Shown here in pieces: positions 9,278-17,801 of a stretch of 64,000 nt of DNA. The notes beneath the pieces are model-generated. The model was given only the letters and a program-made list of their open reading frames with translations, made no database searches and had not been told where the DNA came from. Each line of letters begins with the position of its first letter. Positions within the stretch are counted from its first letter, which is position 1. A program made the translations under genes and the position numbers. Source of the stretch: CBINFS01 sp966250015 (lineage in GTDB: Bacteria > Bacteroidota > Rhodothermia > Rhodothermales > DASSAV01); the NCBI GenBank assembly GCA_966250015.1, contig CBINFS010000005.1, positions 62,001-126,000 of the forward strand, given 5' to 3'.

Positions 9278-10423
9278 TCAAGCGGCGACCTGTGTTTGTA
9301 CGGTCCTCCTGACCGGAACCCCGCGCACTCTTGCGATCGACTCAAGAAATTCCTGAAAGAGGTAGTGGCTATCGTGGGGGCCCGGAGAAGCTTCCGGATG
9401 ATACTGGACCGAAAGCCCCACGAACTTCTTAAACCTCAACCCTTCCACGGTGTTGTCGTTCAGGTTTACGTGCGTCACCTCGGCGACGTCCTCGTCGATC
9501 GAGTCGGCCGACACGGCAAAGCCGTGATTTTGCGTCGTGATTTCTACCTGGCCAAGCTTGAGATTCTTTACCGGCTGATTGGCGCCCCGGTGGCCCACGA
9601 ACATTTTGTACACTTCCAGCCCTGACGCGAGGGACATGAGCTGATGACCGAGGCAAATCCCGAACAGCGGTATGTCAGCCTGCATGGCCATCCTCGTTTT
9701 TTCAATCGCATCATCCATCACACGAGGATCGCCCGGGCCGTTCGAAAGGAAGATCCCGTCCGGGCTCCAGGCCAGCACGTGATCCAACGGCGCCTCCGCC
9801 GGGAAGACACGTACCGAGCAACCGTGATTCTTGAACGACCTGAGGATGTTTTGCTTTACGCCAAAGTCGTAAACGGCGATACGCGCCCCGGGACCCGTGC
9901 AATAGTCGTACGATTCCGACGTGGTCACACGCGATGCCAGCTCGAGCCCTTCCATCGACGGCCAGCTCCGCGCCTTCTCCACGAGACTTTCGTCGTTCAG
10001 GTCGATCGAGGAAATCACGGCGTTCATGACGCCTTTCGTCCTGATGTGCCGCACCAACTGTCTCGTGTCGACTCCTGAAATCCCAACGAGCCCATGTTTC
10101 GTCATGAAATGCTCGAGCGCTTCGTCGGCCAGCAGATTCGAATACTTGTAGGTGAAAGAACGAACGACGAGTCCCGCGACCATGGGTCGGGGCGCCTCCA
10201 TATCCACGTCCAGCGCACCATAGTTTCCAATGTGGGGGTAAGTCATCATCATGATTTGACCGAAGTACGACGGGTCCGTGAGGACTTCCTGATATCCGGT
10301 CATGCTGGTATTAAAGCAGAGCTCACCACCCGTTTCACCGAGACTTCCGATTGAAACCCCTGTAACCACGGTCCCGTCAGCCAGCGCGAGCTTACAAGGT
10401 TTCGGTTGTGGATTCAGCATCAT
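9278..10423 (-). CDS. carA: Carbamoyl-phosphate synthase small (glutaminase) subunit
   Basis: Hydrolyses glutamine and passes ammonia to CarB. The 381-aa protein has the CPSase small-chain N-terminal domain (FNTSMTGYQEVLTDPSYFGQ, about 37-56) and a C-terminal class I glutamine amidotransferase domain. Visible catalytic residues are Cys257 in FGICLGHQLM and His342/Glu344 in QYHPEASPGPHD. It precedes carB in the same direction, separated by 174 bases that contain a terminator-like hairpin. Its 5' leader is long and structured. An alternative start one codon in (MM at the N-terminus) is possible. Confidence 0.97.
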   Translation of the reverse strand: MMLNPQPKPCKLALADGTVVTGVSIGSLGETGGELCFNTSMTGYQEVLTDPSYFGQIMMMTYPHIGNYGALDVDMEAPRPMVAGLVVRSFTYKYSNLLADEALEHFMTKHGLVGISGVDTRQLVRHIRTKGVMNAVISSIDLNDESLVEKARSWPSMEGLELASRVTTSESYDYCTGPGARIAVYDFGVKQNILRSFKNHGCSVRVFPAEAPLDHVLAWSPDGIFLSNGPGDPRVMDDAIEKTRMAMQADIPLFGICLGHQLMSLASGLEVYKMFVGHRGANQPVKNLKLGQVEITTQNHGFAVSADSIDEDVAEVTHVNLNDNTVEGLRFKKFVGLSVQYHPEASPGPHDSHYLFQEFLESIARVRGVPVRRTVQTQVAA

Positions 10424-10756
10424 CTACACCCTTATTGGACAAGAACTGGTCTCTCAGACGGATAGGTATAAAAAAACCCTCCCATTAAAACGGGAAGGTC
10501 TAATACCTGGTGCGGTATCTGAGAGTAGAAAGACAACTTTGGTCGCGTGTTGCGGCGCATGCAGGCCGATAGTGTGCTTGAAAAGTTGAGGCTCTTACGC
10601 CATTTCAGCTTAATGGTTTCTGCCCCCGATCTGAAGGACGAAAAAAACCGTCCGGCATTCCGGCTCTGCGCACAATTTTCAATTTCTGTTATCCTAGCCT
10701 AAAAAATACGCATCGCCTGTGTCGTTTTCTCGCGTACACCGTCAATAGGACAAGAA
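10424..10756 (-). promoter_or_regulatory. carA leader and divergent promoter region with candidate attenuator
   Basis: The 333 bases between carA and the divergent TonB-like gene contain no gene. On the minus strand, just before carA, a terminator-like hairpin (arms 10479-10484 and 10491-10497) is followed by a run of U (plus A run 10470-10476). It is flanked by AGGTAT (10464-10469) able to pair with ATACCT (10503-10508), and by an outer 8-bp stem (10451-10458 with 10518-10525). ATACC (10503-10507) can instead pair with GGTAT (10514-10518), giving mutually exclusive folds. A weaker CCGG hairpin with a U run lies at 10641-10663. The structures are seen; control by pyrimidine or arginine is inferred. 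Confidence 0.55.
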
Positions 10757-11548
10757 ATGAACCAAGAATTAACTATCCTGTTGAATCTGTGCACGGGTAA
10801 GCACGTGGAGGCGTCACCCTTTCGTGGAATAACAAATCAGCGTCGATCCTTGGCTCCGTACAGGCAAAACGTGCTCAGAGAAAATTACGCTCTGAGTATT
10901 CTGTCTTCAACTGCCGCCAGTCTCCTGATCGTGATTGCCGCGTTCAAACTCTGGCCCGTCCGGACAAATCAGGTCGATTTTGTAGTGGCCAGTGCCGATC
11001 ACTCTCGGGAGCTGGTCCTCCTCGACGACGTTCGGCCGACCAGGCAATCCACGATCCATATTCCACCGGCCTCGAGGACTCCCATACCGATCTATACGAC
11101 TAATGACGTGGTGCTCGAGCCTGACGAGCTGGAAATGAGCTCTATCGATACGCTGCCGGTCATTAGCGGAGGTGATCCCTCGTCTTTATCGGAGCTCAAC
11201 CCCGGCTTAATTGGATTGGCCGAATCGGCAGGAGCCGCTATAACCAGCCCTCGGCCGGTGCGCTTCGTCGAGCCTGCGTACACCCGAAATGCCAGAAAGG
11301 ATAAGGTCCGTGCCGAAATCGTCGTCGAAGTTTTGGTTGACGACACCGGCTCGGTGACGGACAGCCGGGTCGTACAGCGCTATTTGCTTTCGAAAAACGG
11401 AAGCTCAAAAGAACCCGTGGACCTGGTCGGGTATGGACTTGAGGAGTCCGCTCTGGCGGCAGCCGAACAATGGAGATTTCTACCGGCGTACTGGAACGGA
11501 AAACCTGTCGAAGGTTCAATAACCCTTACTTTTCGCTTCGGTATCTGA
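10757..11548 (+). CDS. TonB-family energy transducer-like protein
   Basis: A 263-aa inner-membrane protein with a short cytoplasmic N-terminus, one membrane helix at about residues 44-63, a periplasmic linker and a C-terminal TonB domain. The last 90 residues show the fold pattern FVEPAYTRNARKDKVRAEIV, VDDTGSVTDSRVV and AAEQWRFLPAYWNGKPVEG. It presumably passes proton-motive-force energy to outer membrane receptors. No exbB, exbD or receptor gene is adjacent, so its partners lie elsewhere. The linker is not strongly proline-rich, unlike classical TonB. It diverges from carA and shares that intergenic region. Confidence 0.85.
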   Translation: MNQELTILLNLCTGKHVEASPFRGITNQRRSLAPYRQNVLRENYALSILSSTAASLLIVIAAFKLWPVRTNQVDFVVASADHSRELVLLDDVRPTRQSTIHIPPASRTPIPIYTTNDVVLEPDELEMSSIDTLPVISGGDPSSLSELNPGLIGLAESAGAAITSPRPVRFVEPAYTRNARKDKVRAEIVVEVLVDDTGSVTDSRVVQRYLLSKNGSSKEPVDLVGYGLEESALAAAEQWRFLPAYWNGKPVEGSITLTFRFGI

Positions 11549-11567
11549 TTGCGCAATCCACGCCCCA

Positions 11568-11807
11568 TCACGTCACATCCTGCCATTTGGCATCTTCAAT
11601 GTCCTCTACCATGGAGGACGAAGTACGCGGGGCATACGATCGCGGAGGGGAATTGTAAACGCTAAACGTATCGTCCTCAAAGGTCCTGTAGGCGCCGATG
11701 TGCCCAGCCGAAGAGTGACCATCCTTTACCACTGCAGCGAGTAGATTCAGGACGGCCTTTATCGCAAAGTAGATGAGAATCGAAAAGAATAAAATCTTAA
11801 ACAGCAT
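11568..11807 (-). CDS. Small membrane-anchored protein, DUF4834-like
   Basis: A 79-aa protein with an N-terminal hydrophobic helix (LFKILFFSILIYFAIKAVLN) and a polar tail ending in MVEDIEDAKWQDV. This layout resembles the DUF4834 proteins of Bacteroidota, but I assign that from memory of the pattern only. Its ATG directly abuts the TAG stop of the deoxynucleoside kinase gene, which argues for translational coupling and a real gene. It is the last gene of the YceI-folK-kinase operon. Function unknown. Confidence 0.7.
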   Translation of the reverse strand: MLFKILFFSILIYFAIKAVLNLLAAVVKDGHSSAGHIGAYRTFEDDTFSVYNSPPRSYAPRTSSSMVEDIEDAKWQDVT

Positions 11808-12512
11808 CTATAAATTACCTGCCACATTTTCCGTCCGTTTGGCGTCGAAACGAACCGTTTCGTGACGGCTTGTCACGATCAGTCGAACCAGCTCCTCGAA
11901 CTCCTCCGGACGTTTCACAAAATCAATGTGGGTCGCATCAACGACCAACAACGGGCTTTCTTTATATCGTAAAAAATATTCGTCGTACGCCTCCGTCAGC
12001 GCCCGGATGTAGTCCGGGTCCATGTTGCGCTCCATGGCGCGGCCACGCAATCGAATGTTTTGCAATAACCGTTCCGGTGTGGAGCGAAGGTAGACGATCA
12101 GGTCGGGTGTTGGTATGTTGGGTTCCATGAGCCCGTAGAGACTCTCGTACAGCCAAAGCTCGTCTCCTTTGAGCGTCAGTCTCGCAAAAATGCGATCCTT
12201 GTCAAACGCGTAGTCGCTGACTACCACCTGATGGAACAGATCGCGGTCGAGGAGCTGTTTTTGCTGGCGGAATCGAGCGGCAAGGAACGTCATCTGCGTC
12301 TGAAACGCCCACCGCTCGGGGTCCGCATAGAACCGTTCCAGAAATGGATTTTGTTCGAACTCTTCGAGTACCAGCCGCGCCCCGAAGCGCTTTGCCAGCA
12401 TTGTGGCCAGTGTAGTCTTACCGGCTCCGATTACCCCTTCGATGACGATGTACCGGAGATCGTCCCGCAACTGGCTGATTACGCTCGTTTCTGGCTGGTT
12501 TTTCTGGGTCAT
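11808..12512 (-). CDS. Deoxynucleoside kinase
   Basis: Phosphorylates deoxynucleosides to monophosphates for salvage. The 234-aa protein has the P-loop GVIGAGKTT (about 26-34), the SDYAFDKDRIFA segment typical of the dNK family, and an arginine-rich LID (RLRGRAMERNMDPDY). It resembles the dAdo/dGuo-kinase-like proteins commonly next to folK in Bacteroidota. It lies 54 bases downstream of folK and directly upstream of the small membrane protein. Base specificity cannot be told from the sequence. Confidence 0.9.
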   Translation of the reverse strand: MTQKNQPETSVISQLRDDLRYIVIEGVIGAGKTTLATMLAKRFGARLVLEEFEQNPFLERFYADPERWAFQTQMTFLAARFRQQKQLLDRDLFHQVVVSDYAFDKDRIFARLTLKGDELWLYESLYGLMEPNIPTPDLIVYLRSTPERLLQNIRLRGRAMERNMDPDYIRALTEAYDEYFLRYKESPLLVVDATHIDFVKRPEEFEELVRLIVTSRHETVRFDAKRTENVAGNL

Positions 12513-12566
12513 CCTATTCGAGTCTTATCGCCTGAATTGCCGTTCGTACTTCGGAATGTACGAACA

Positions 12567-13139
12567 CTAAAGCTGCTCCGGGACCTCACGTATCGTACCG
12601 TTATCCCGACATGCGGCCAGCAAGTCGCTTACGGTCGCGTCAAACGGAAGCGGAACATAGAGACTCGGGGCCAGATCAGCAAGCGGGCGGAGGACAAACA
12701 GGCGGTCCCCAATCCTGGGGTGAGGAAGCTGCAACTCCGGCGTGTTCGAAACCAAGTTACCGCAGACCAGCAGATCGATGTCGAGCGTTCGGGGCGCCCA
12801 CTTCCCACCCGTTCTGTCACGCCCGGCTGCACGTTCAATCGAGTTGCAGACGTCAAGAAGTGCGAGGGGATCCAGATCGGTAATGACCTCTACGACGGCA
12901 TTCATATAGGAAGGTTGGCCGTCGGATCCGTCGAGCGTATGTGCCGAGGTCTCGTACACCGGCGACTTGCGGGTCACCGTTATTTCGGGGTGCGAATCGA
13001 GCTTCCGAACGGCTTCCCGGAGATAAGAAAGACGGTCGCCCAGGTTTGAACCGAGTCCTAGAAAACAAGAGCAGCCGGAAGCAGGCATCGCCTCAACCGG
13101 CTGCTCTTCATGTAATTCCTTATTTACCGTTTCAGTCAC
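12567..13139 (-). CDS. folK: 2-amino-4-hydroxy-6-hydroxymethyldihydropteridine diphosphokinase
   Basis: Transfers pyrophosphate from ATP to hydroxymethyl-dihydropterin in folate synthesis. The 190-aa protein shows the family signatures LGSNLGDR, RKSPVYET and KWAPRTLDIDLLVCG, which includes the metal-binding aspartates, followed by LPHPRIGDRLFVLRPLADLAP. It starts only 2 bases after the YceI lipoprotein stop and is followed by deoxynucleoside kinase. The N-terminus carries about 20 extra residues before the first strand; the LGSN block starts near residue 29, so a later start is possible but no better ATG is seen. Confidence 0.95.
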   Translation of the reverse strand: MTETVNKELHEEQPVEAMPASGCSCFLGLGSNLGDRLSYLREAVRKLDSHPEITVTRKSPVYETSAHTLDGSDGQPSYMNAVVEVITDLDPLALLDVCNSIERAAGRDRTGGKWAPRTLDIDLLVCGNLVSNTPELQLPHPRIGDRLFVLRPLADLAPSLYVPLPFDATVSDLLAACRDNGTIREVPEQL

Positions 13140-13141
13140 TT

Positions 13142-13807
13142 TTACTGAGGTACGACGATCTGTTCCGAAGCAGGGTGGACCAGCTCTTCAGAGGCGACCA
13201 CGTCGAACATGATCCTCACTTCGTCGCTGATCAAGTCGTCAGCCTGTCCCATGTAGCTGATGCCCCAGTTCTGCCGGTCGATCACAAAGTCGGCCGTCGC
13301 ACGGATTTCATTGTCGGTCTTCGTGATCGTGGCCGGGAACGAAATGCTGTTGGTCTGGCCGTGCATCGTCAGATTCCCGGTCACGATGTGCGTGGCACCC
13401 GTTGAATCCACGGGCTCAAACCGGTCAGCTTCAAAGATCGCCTCCGGATATGTTTCAACCGCAAAAAAATCGTCAGACTTCAGGTGGTTTGTCAACCGTT
13501 CGGTATCGCTGAAGATCGAGGTGGCGTCAATTCTGATACGGACACCGGAAACCTGGCCGTCGGTCTCGGTAATGGTACCATCAAAGGTGGAAAAACCGCC
13601 ATCGTGGGCGCGCGTGACCTTTGCGCCCCGCCAGTTGATCTGACTTCTCTCCCTGTCGATGGTTAACGTCTTGTCACCGGCCATATTCACGTCGATGGCT
13701 GCACCCGTCGAGGCAACCGGTGCGTCCCCAACGTCCCCGCAACCGGCCAGGACAATAAACAGGAAAAGTGCAAAAAGCGTAACTCCGGGTGTGGTTTTCC
13801 TTCGCAT
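13142..13807 (-). CDS. YceI-family lipoprotein
   Basis: A 221-aa exported protein. The signal peptide ends in a lipobox, VLAGC, with Cys23 as the lipidation site. The mature part has the YceI lipocalin-like pattern: DRERSQINWRGAKVTRAHDG, then VRIDATSIFSD, DDFFAVETYPEAIFEAD, and a C-terminal VRIMFDVVASEE. YceI proteins bind isoprenoid quinones or other lipids in the periplasm; a precise ligand is not known here. It is the first gene of a leftward operon with folK and deoxynucleoside kinase, an association with no obvious pathway logic. Confidence 0.9.
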   Translation of the reverse strand: MRRKTTPGVTLFALFLFIVLAGCGDVGDAPVASTGAAIDVNMAGDKTLTIDRERSQINWRGAKVTRAHDGGFSTFDGTITETDGQVSGVRIRIDATSIFSDTERLTNHLKSDDFFAVETYPEAIFEADRFEPVDSTGATHIVTGNLTMHGQTNSISFPATITKTDNEIRATADFVIDRQNWGISYMGQADDLISDEVRIMFDVVASEELVHPASEQIVVPQ

Positions 13808-13985
13808 AGACCTCCTTTGGTTTACGTTTCCATGAGCATCCCCGACAAGGGGACATCCAAATCGGCGGGGCCGGCAAGGTAAACTTTGCCCCGAGGTCCA
13901 TGTTTCAGGAAATTCAACGATACTTCAAAATGGCGTCAGCACGAACTTGACAAGAGGAGAAGGAGTATATCGTGCTCGAAGAAAG

Positions 13986-14198
13986 TTAGCCTGCGTCGGC
14001 CGAGTGTTCGGAAGCCTTCCTCCGTTCTGAACCGTTCCAGTCTTTTCGAAACGTAACGACGGCGAGGGTGGCAATACCGGCGCCCAGGCTGGAGAAAAAG
14101 ACGATGAATCCGATAACGGGTGGTATGTCGCCCAGACCGGTGCTAACCGCCGAAATGAGAGCGGTCAGTAAGAACATGGCAAAGGGAAGGCGCAGCAT
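13986..14198 (-). CDS. Small hypothetical membrane protein
   Basis: A 70-residue ORF with two predicted membrane helices (LPFAMFLLTALISAVSTGL and VIGFIVFFSSLGAGIATLAVV), then a short charged tail. I do not recognise a family. The hydrophobic pattern is convincingly protein-like and it stands alone between the YceI operon and the tRNA gene. Function unknown. Confidence 0.5.
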   Translation of the reverse strand: MLRLPFAMFLLTALISAVSTGLGDIPPVIGFIVFFSSLGAGIATLAVVTFRKDWNGSERRKASEHSADAG

Positions 14199-14516
14199 GA
14201 CGACGGGGTGTGACGGTAAATTCTACTTCATTCAGTGAGGGTATCGGCGGTTTTTGCCGGTTTTTTAGCGGCTAGTACAGAAAAGGGCGGAAATTCTGCA
14301 CAAGCCCTCCTTTCCCATACCCGGACGCAAGATCTGTACCAGGCAAAACCCCGTCTACGAAAAAGAAATTTGCCTCGCGACCCATCATTCGCGTGTTCAG
14401 CGTGGTATTAAAGAGCGAACGCCTTTACGGGTCTCCACTGCACCTAAAATCCAAGTCAATACGGCTTTCTAAAATGAAAAGAGGCCCGTACTTGTGATAC
14501 GAGCCGGTAGCGAACG
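14199..14516. other. Gene-free stretch upstream of tRNA-Arg
   Basis: I see no supported gene in this stretch of about 320 bases. A weak CGGC/GCCG hairpin with T runs occurs near 14247-14266. The right part is the 3' flank of the leftward tRNA gene. Confidence 0.4.
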
Positions 14517-14589
14517 TGCCCTCGGGAAGATTCGAACTTCCGACACCCGGTTTAGGAAACCAGTGCTCTATCCCCTGAGCTACGAGGGC
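14517..14589 (-). tRNA. tRNA-Arg (anticodon CCT)
   Basis: The minus strand folds into a complete 73-base cloverleaf. It has acceptor GCCCTCG/CGAGGGC with discriminator A, D-stem GCTC/GAGC, anticodon stem CTGGT/ACCGG with loop TTCCTAA (anticodon CCT, reading AGG), a 5-base variable loop and T-stem GGAAG/CTTCC with loop TTCGAAT. CCA is not encoded. Confidence 0.96.
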
Positions 14590-14729
14590 AAAGTGTTACG
14601 TAATATACAAAGCTGGCCAATTACGCGCAGCCGTGAAATCCTCGGACGAAAATTGATGTTATAAATCAGTCGGAAAGGTACGGTTCCGCCCATATCGAAC
14701 GAAGAGACACGTTCCCCAGAGACTTCATC

Positions 14730-15773
14730 ATGGCGATAGATCCACTTGAAATGAAAAACTCCCCTGTTGCATCGACCGGTCAGTCAACGAGTGGGAGAGG
14801 TAGGAAGACGGCGCTCGTCACCGGGTCGGTTGCGATTACAGCCCTGATAACCAGCGCCGTCATCCAGAAGGCCCGCCGTGCAAACCTCTCCTGGCCCGAT
14901 CAATTACCCAAGGCGCTCGACGCCGAGGTCCTGGAAATGGAGATCATGGAGGGCCCCGCTCGTTTTTATCGGAGAGAAGGTACCGGCGTGCCCATCGTGT
15001 TGCTGCACAGCATCAATGCGGCCGGGTCGAGCTTCGAGATGCGCCCGCTATTCGATCACTTTGCGGCAACCACGAACAGGCCAATCTTTGCCCTGGACTG
15101 GTTTGGCTTCGGCCTGTCTTCTCGCCCACCCGTTCAGTACACGCCGGGTCTCTACCAGCGGCAGCTGAGACGCTTTCTGAGTGAGCACGTCGAGGCCGAA
15201 GCAGACATTATTGCCCTATCCCTGGCTTCAGAGTATGCGGCGACCATTGCAAGCGCCTTTCCCGTCCTCGTACGCAAACTCGTTTGCATATCTCCCACGG
15301 GTCTGAGTGACGATCGTAACAAAAACCCACTGTTGAAATTTGCCATCGGCGCGGCAAGTGGGATTGGTGCGTTTGAGCTGATGTTCGCCCGCCTGACGAA
15401 TCGCGAGTCGATCCGGCGCTTCTATGCGCAGCAAGTTTTTTCGGACGGCGCTGCCGTTCCGGACGAGCTCGTTGACTACGCCGTCGTGACCACACACGTC
15501 AGGGGCGCACATTTTGCCCCGAGGTGGTTCATCGATGGCACCTTGTTCATGGATGAGTTTGCGCGAAGGATCTATTCGAATCTTCAGGTCCCCACGCTTT
15601 TCATCATTCCGGAGAAGACACGGTCGAAGATCCAGCAGTTCGACCGGGCGACCGAGGTTACCGCCGTCAATCCGTCGCACGTCAGCGTTGAATCGGTGCC
15701 GACGGGCCTGCTTCCTCACTGGGAAAAACCCGACCTCGTCTTCTCGGCAATCGATCGTTTCCTGGAAGGGTAA
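14730..15773 (+). CDS. Alpha/beta hydrolase with N-terminal membrane anchor
   Basis: A 347-aa protein with a polar N-terminus, a hydrophobic segment (ALVTGSVAITALITSAVI, about 28-45) likely to anchor it, then an alpha/beta hydrolase fold. Visible elements are VPIVLLHSINAAGSSFEM (oxyanion region), IFALDWFGFGLSSRP, and the nucleophile elbow IALSLASEYA with Ser164. The usual G-x-S-x-G is A-L-S-L-A here. The C-terminal histidine is His330 in PHWEKPDLV. The acid would be in FIIPEKTRS, a Glu rather than Asp. Substrate unknown. A later start at 14748 (MKNS) is possible. It is monocistronic or leads into the next small gene. Confidence 0.82.
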   Translation: MAIDPLEMKNSPVASTGQSTSGRGRKTALVTGSVAITALITSAVIQKARRANLSWPDQLPKALDAEVLEMEIMEGPARFYRREGTGVPIVLLHSINAAGSSFEMRPLFDHFAATTNRPIFALDWFGFGLSSRPPVQYTPGLYQRQLRRFLSEHVEAEADIIALSLASEYAATIASAFPVLVRKLVCISPTGLSDDRNKNPLLKFAIGAASGIGAFELMFARLTNRESIRRFYAQQVFSDGAAVPDELVDYAVVTTHVRGAHFAPRWFIDGTLFMDEFARRIYSNLQVPTLFIIPEKTRSKIQQFDRATEVTAVNPSHVSVESVPTGLLPHWEKPDLVFSAIDRFLEG

Positions 15774-15853
15774 AAATTTGGCCCAAAGTCATCAACCCGC
15801 TGCCTTTTTACGTATGTATAAATACGGTGGTCCACGTTTGATGGGGTCAAGCT

Positions 15854-16258
15854 ATGGTTGAGTCCGTTTACCCGCACAAGGTCATGCTGGCGGCGTCGAG
15901 CTTTCGATTTCCGGAGCGACACCTGCTGTTCAGCAAGGCCAGGCTCTATCCGGACCGGATCGAGCTTTCCGGATGGGACTCCAGCGGCACGCTCCGGCAA
16001 ACGATTCCTCTCGAGCATATCAAAGACGTTCGTTGGGGCGAAGAGCCTGCAAGCGATCACGCAGAGCTACACCTCCACGACGGTTCCAAAGTAGCCCTCG
16101 TGCTTCGCAATAAGGACCTCTGGAAACAGCTGCTCGACCAGCGGCTTCGCTGGATTCGTACACTTGGCGATCGGACAGACGCCGCCGGCTGGACGGCAGA
16201 CCTTCCGCCCAATGAATTGATCAATACCCGGCCTGTATCACGTAAGGTGCGTACCTGA
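15854..16258 (+). CDS. Hypothetical cytosolic protein, PH-like strand pattern
   Basis: A 134-aa protein without signal peptide or membrane helix. The alternating pattern LLFSKARLYPDRIELSGW, IPLEHIKDVRWG and AELHLHDGSKVALVL suggests a small beta-sandwich resembling bacterial PH-like domains, followed by a helix (DLWKQLLDQRLRWIRTL). This is a fold guess from pattern only. It lies 80 bases downstream of the hydrolase on the same strand. Function unknown. Confidence 0.6.
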   Translation: MVESVYPHKVMLAASSFRFPERHLLFSKARLYPDRIELSGWDSSGTLRQTIPLEHIKDVRWGEEPASDHAELHLHDGSKVALVLRNKDLWKQLLDQRLRWIRTLGDRTDAAGWTADLPPNELINTRPVSRKVRT

Positions 16259-16464
16259 TCTCCGACACCCACGCCTATTCTCCCGTCCTCACCTTTACTT
16301 GCGCCTTTTCCATTGCACAGTCAGGCGCCGGTGGTACATATCGCATCCGGGCGAATTTTCGTATAATGGGGTGCTTTTTCCGCTTCTCGTGACTTTCGAT
16401 ATCCGGGCTCGGCTGCGACCCCGAAGGCGCCGAAGCGGCCTGACGCGTACTTGCAATCGGGTAC

Positions 16465-17769
16465 ATGAACGGAAATCCCACCACCTACAAGCGAGCCACC
16501 GTCTGGGCCTGGTCGCTCTACGATTTTGCCAACTCCTCTTTCACGACGCTCGTCGTCACCTTTATCTACGCCGCGTACTTCACCAGAGGTATTGCCGAGA
16601 ATGAGGTTTCGGGAACGGTTTTGTGGTCGAGGGCCATTGCCGCCACGGCTATCGTCGTCGCGCTGCTCTCTCCTTACATCGGGACGATCGCAGACCGCGG
16701 CGGCTATCGAAAACGATTTCTCTTCCTTTCCACCGCAATCTGTATCGGGGCCACCGTAGCACTGTTTTTTCCGGGAAGCGGCCAGACGACGGCGGCGCTG
16801 TTCTGTTTCATCGTCGCCAACATTGCCTTTGAGATGGGGAACGTGTTTTACAATGCGTTCCTCCCCGACATTGCGCCGCAGGAGAAGATCGGCCGCATAT
16901 CGGGTTACGGCTGGGGGCTTGGCTATGCGGGTGGGTTGCTGTGCCTCGTGGTAGCGCTCGTTACGCTGATCTATCCCGAAGAACCGCTCTTTGGTTTTTC
17001 TAAAGATAACGGTTCCAACATCCGGGCATCCAATCTCCTCGTGGCAGCCTGGTTTGCGCTGTTCAGCATCCCGATGTTCGTCGTCGTACGCGAGCGTAAA
17101 ACTCCTCTTTTACCAGATGACAATGGGCTGTTTCGGTCTACCTGGCGCCAGTTTTTGAGCACGTTTCGAGAAATCCGCACGTATCGCCAGGTATTCCGGC
17201 TTCTCCTAGCCCGGCTCATCTACAACGACGGCCTGATTACAGTCTTCGCCTTCGGGGGAATCATTGCTCAAAACCTGTTCGGTTTTACCTTTGCGGAGAT
17301 AACTGTCTTCGGTATCGCACTGAATCTGGCTGCCGGTCTCGGCGCTTTTCTTTTCGGTTATCTCGACGACCGCCTGGGAGGAAAAAAGACCATTTTGATC
17401 AGTCTGATCGGGTTGTCCATTGCGACCGTCATCGTCATCGTCTCCTCGGGAAAGCTCATGCTGTGGATAGCCGGGTTAGTGATTGGCCTGCTTGCCGGAC
17501 CGAATCAATCTGCAAGCCGCTCGCTTTTGGGTCGGTTCGTGCCGTTCAACAAGGAAAACGAGTTCTACGGCTTCTTCGCCTTTTCAGGAAAAGCGACTGC
17601 GTTCCTGGGTCCCTTGCTACTGGGTACACTTACCGACCTTTTCGACAGCCAGCGTGCGGGAATAATCGCCATTTTGCTATTCTTTGCCGTCGGCGCCCTG
17701 CTATTGCTCCGCGTTGACGAAAATGAAGGGATTCGAATAGCAGGGCGCACGGAAACACAACTCATCTGA
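16465..17769 (+). CDS. MFS transporter, UMF1 family
   Basis: A 434-aa integral membrane protein with about 12 helices. The N-terminus RATVWAWSLYDFANSSF is the hallmark of the UMF1 (Atg22-like) branch of the major facilitator superfamily. The loop between helices 2 and 3 (GTIADRGGYRKRF) matches the MFS signature. It probably exports small metabolites such as amino acids, but bacterial members are poorly characterised. The next gene (Nif3-like) follows after 32 bases and may be co-transcribed. Confidence 0.88.
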   Translation: MNGNPTTYKRATVWAWSLYDFANSSFTTLVVTFIYAAYFTRGIAENEVSGTVLWSRAIAATAIVVALLSPYIGTIADRGGYRKRFLFLSTAICIGATVALFFPGSGQTTAALFCFIVANIAFEMGNVFYNAFLPDIAPQEKIGRISGYGWGLGYAGGLLCLVVALVTLIYPEEPLFGFSKDNGSNIRASNLLVAAWFALFSIPMFVVVRERKTPLLPDDNGLFRSTWRQFLSTFREIRTYRQVFRLLLARLIYNDGLITVFAFGGIIAQNLFGFTFAEITVFGIALNLAAGLGAFLFGYLDDRLGGKKTILISLIGLSIATVIVIVSSGKLMLWIAGLVIGLLAGPNQSASRSLLGRFVPFNKENEFYGFFAFSGKATAFLGPLLLGTLTDLFDSQRAGIIAILLFFAVGALLLLRVDENEGIRIAGRTETQLI

Positions 17770-17801
17770 AATCCGTTTGGATAATTGCTTGAAGTGAGAT
17801 C

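Noticed and set aside
10641..10671. Second strong terminator in the carA upstream region
   Set aside because: The stem is only CCGG/CCGG with a 4-base loop, and the U tract is displaced by a few bases; too weak to call on its own.
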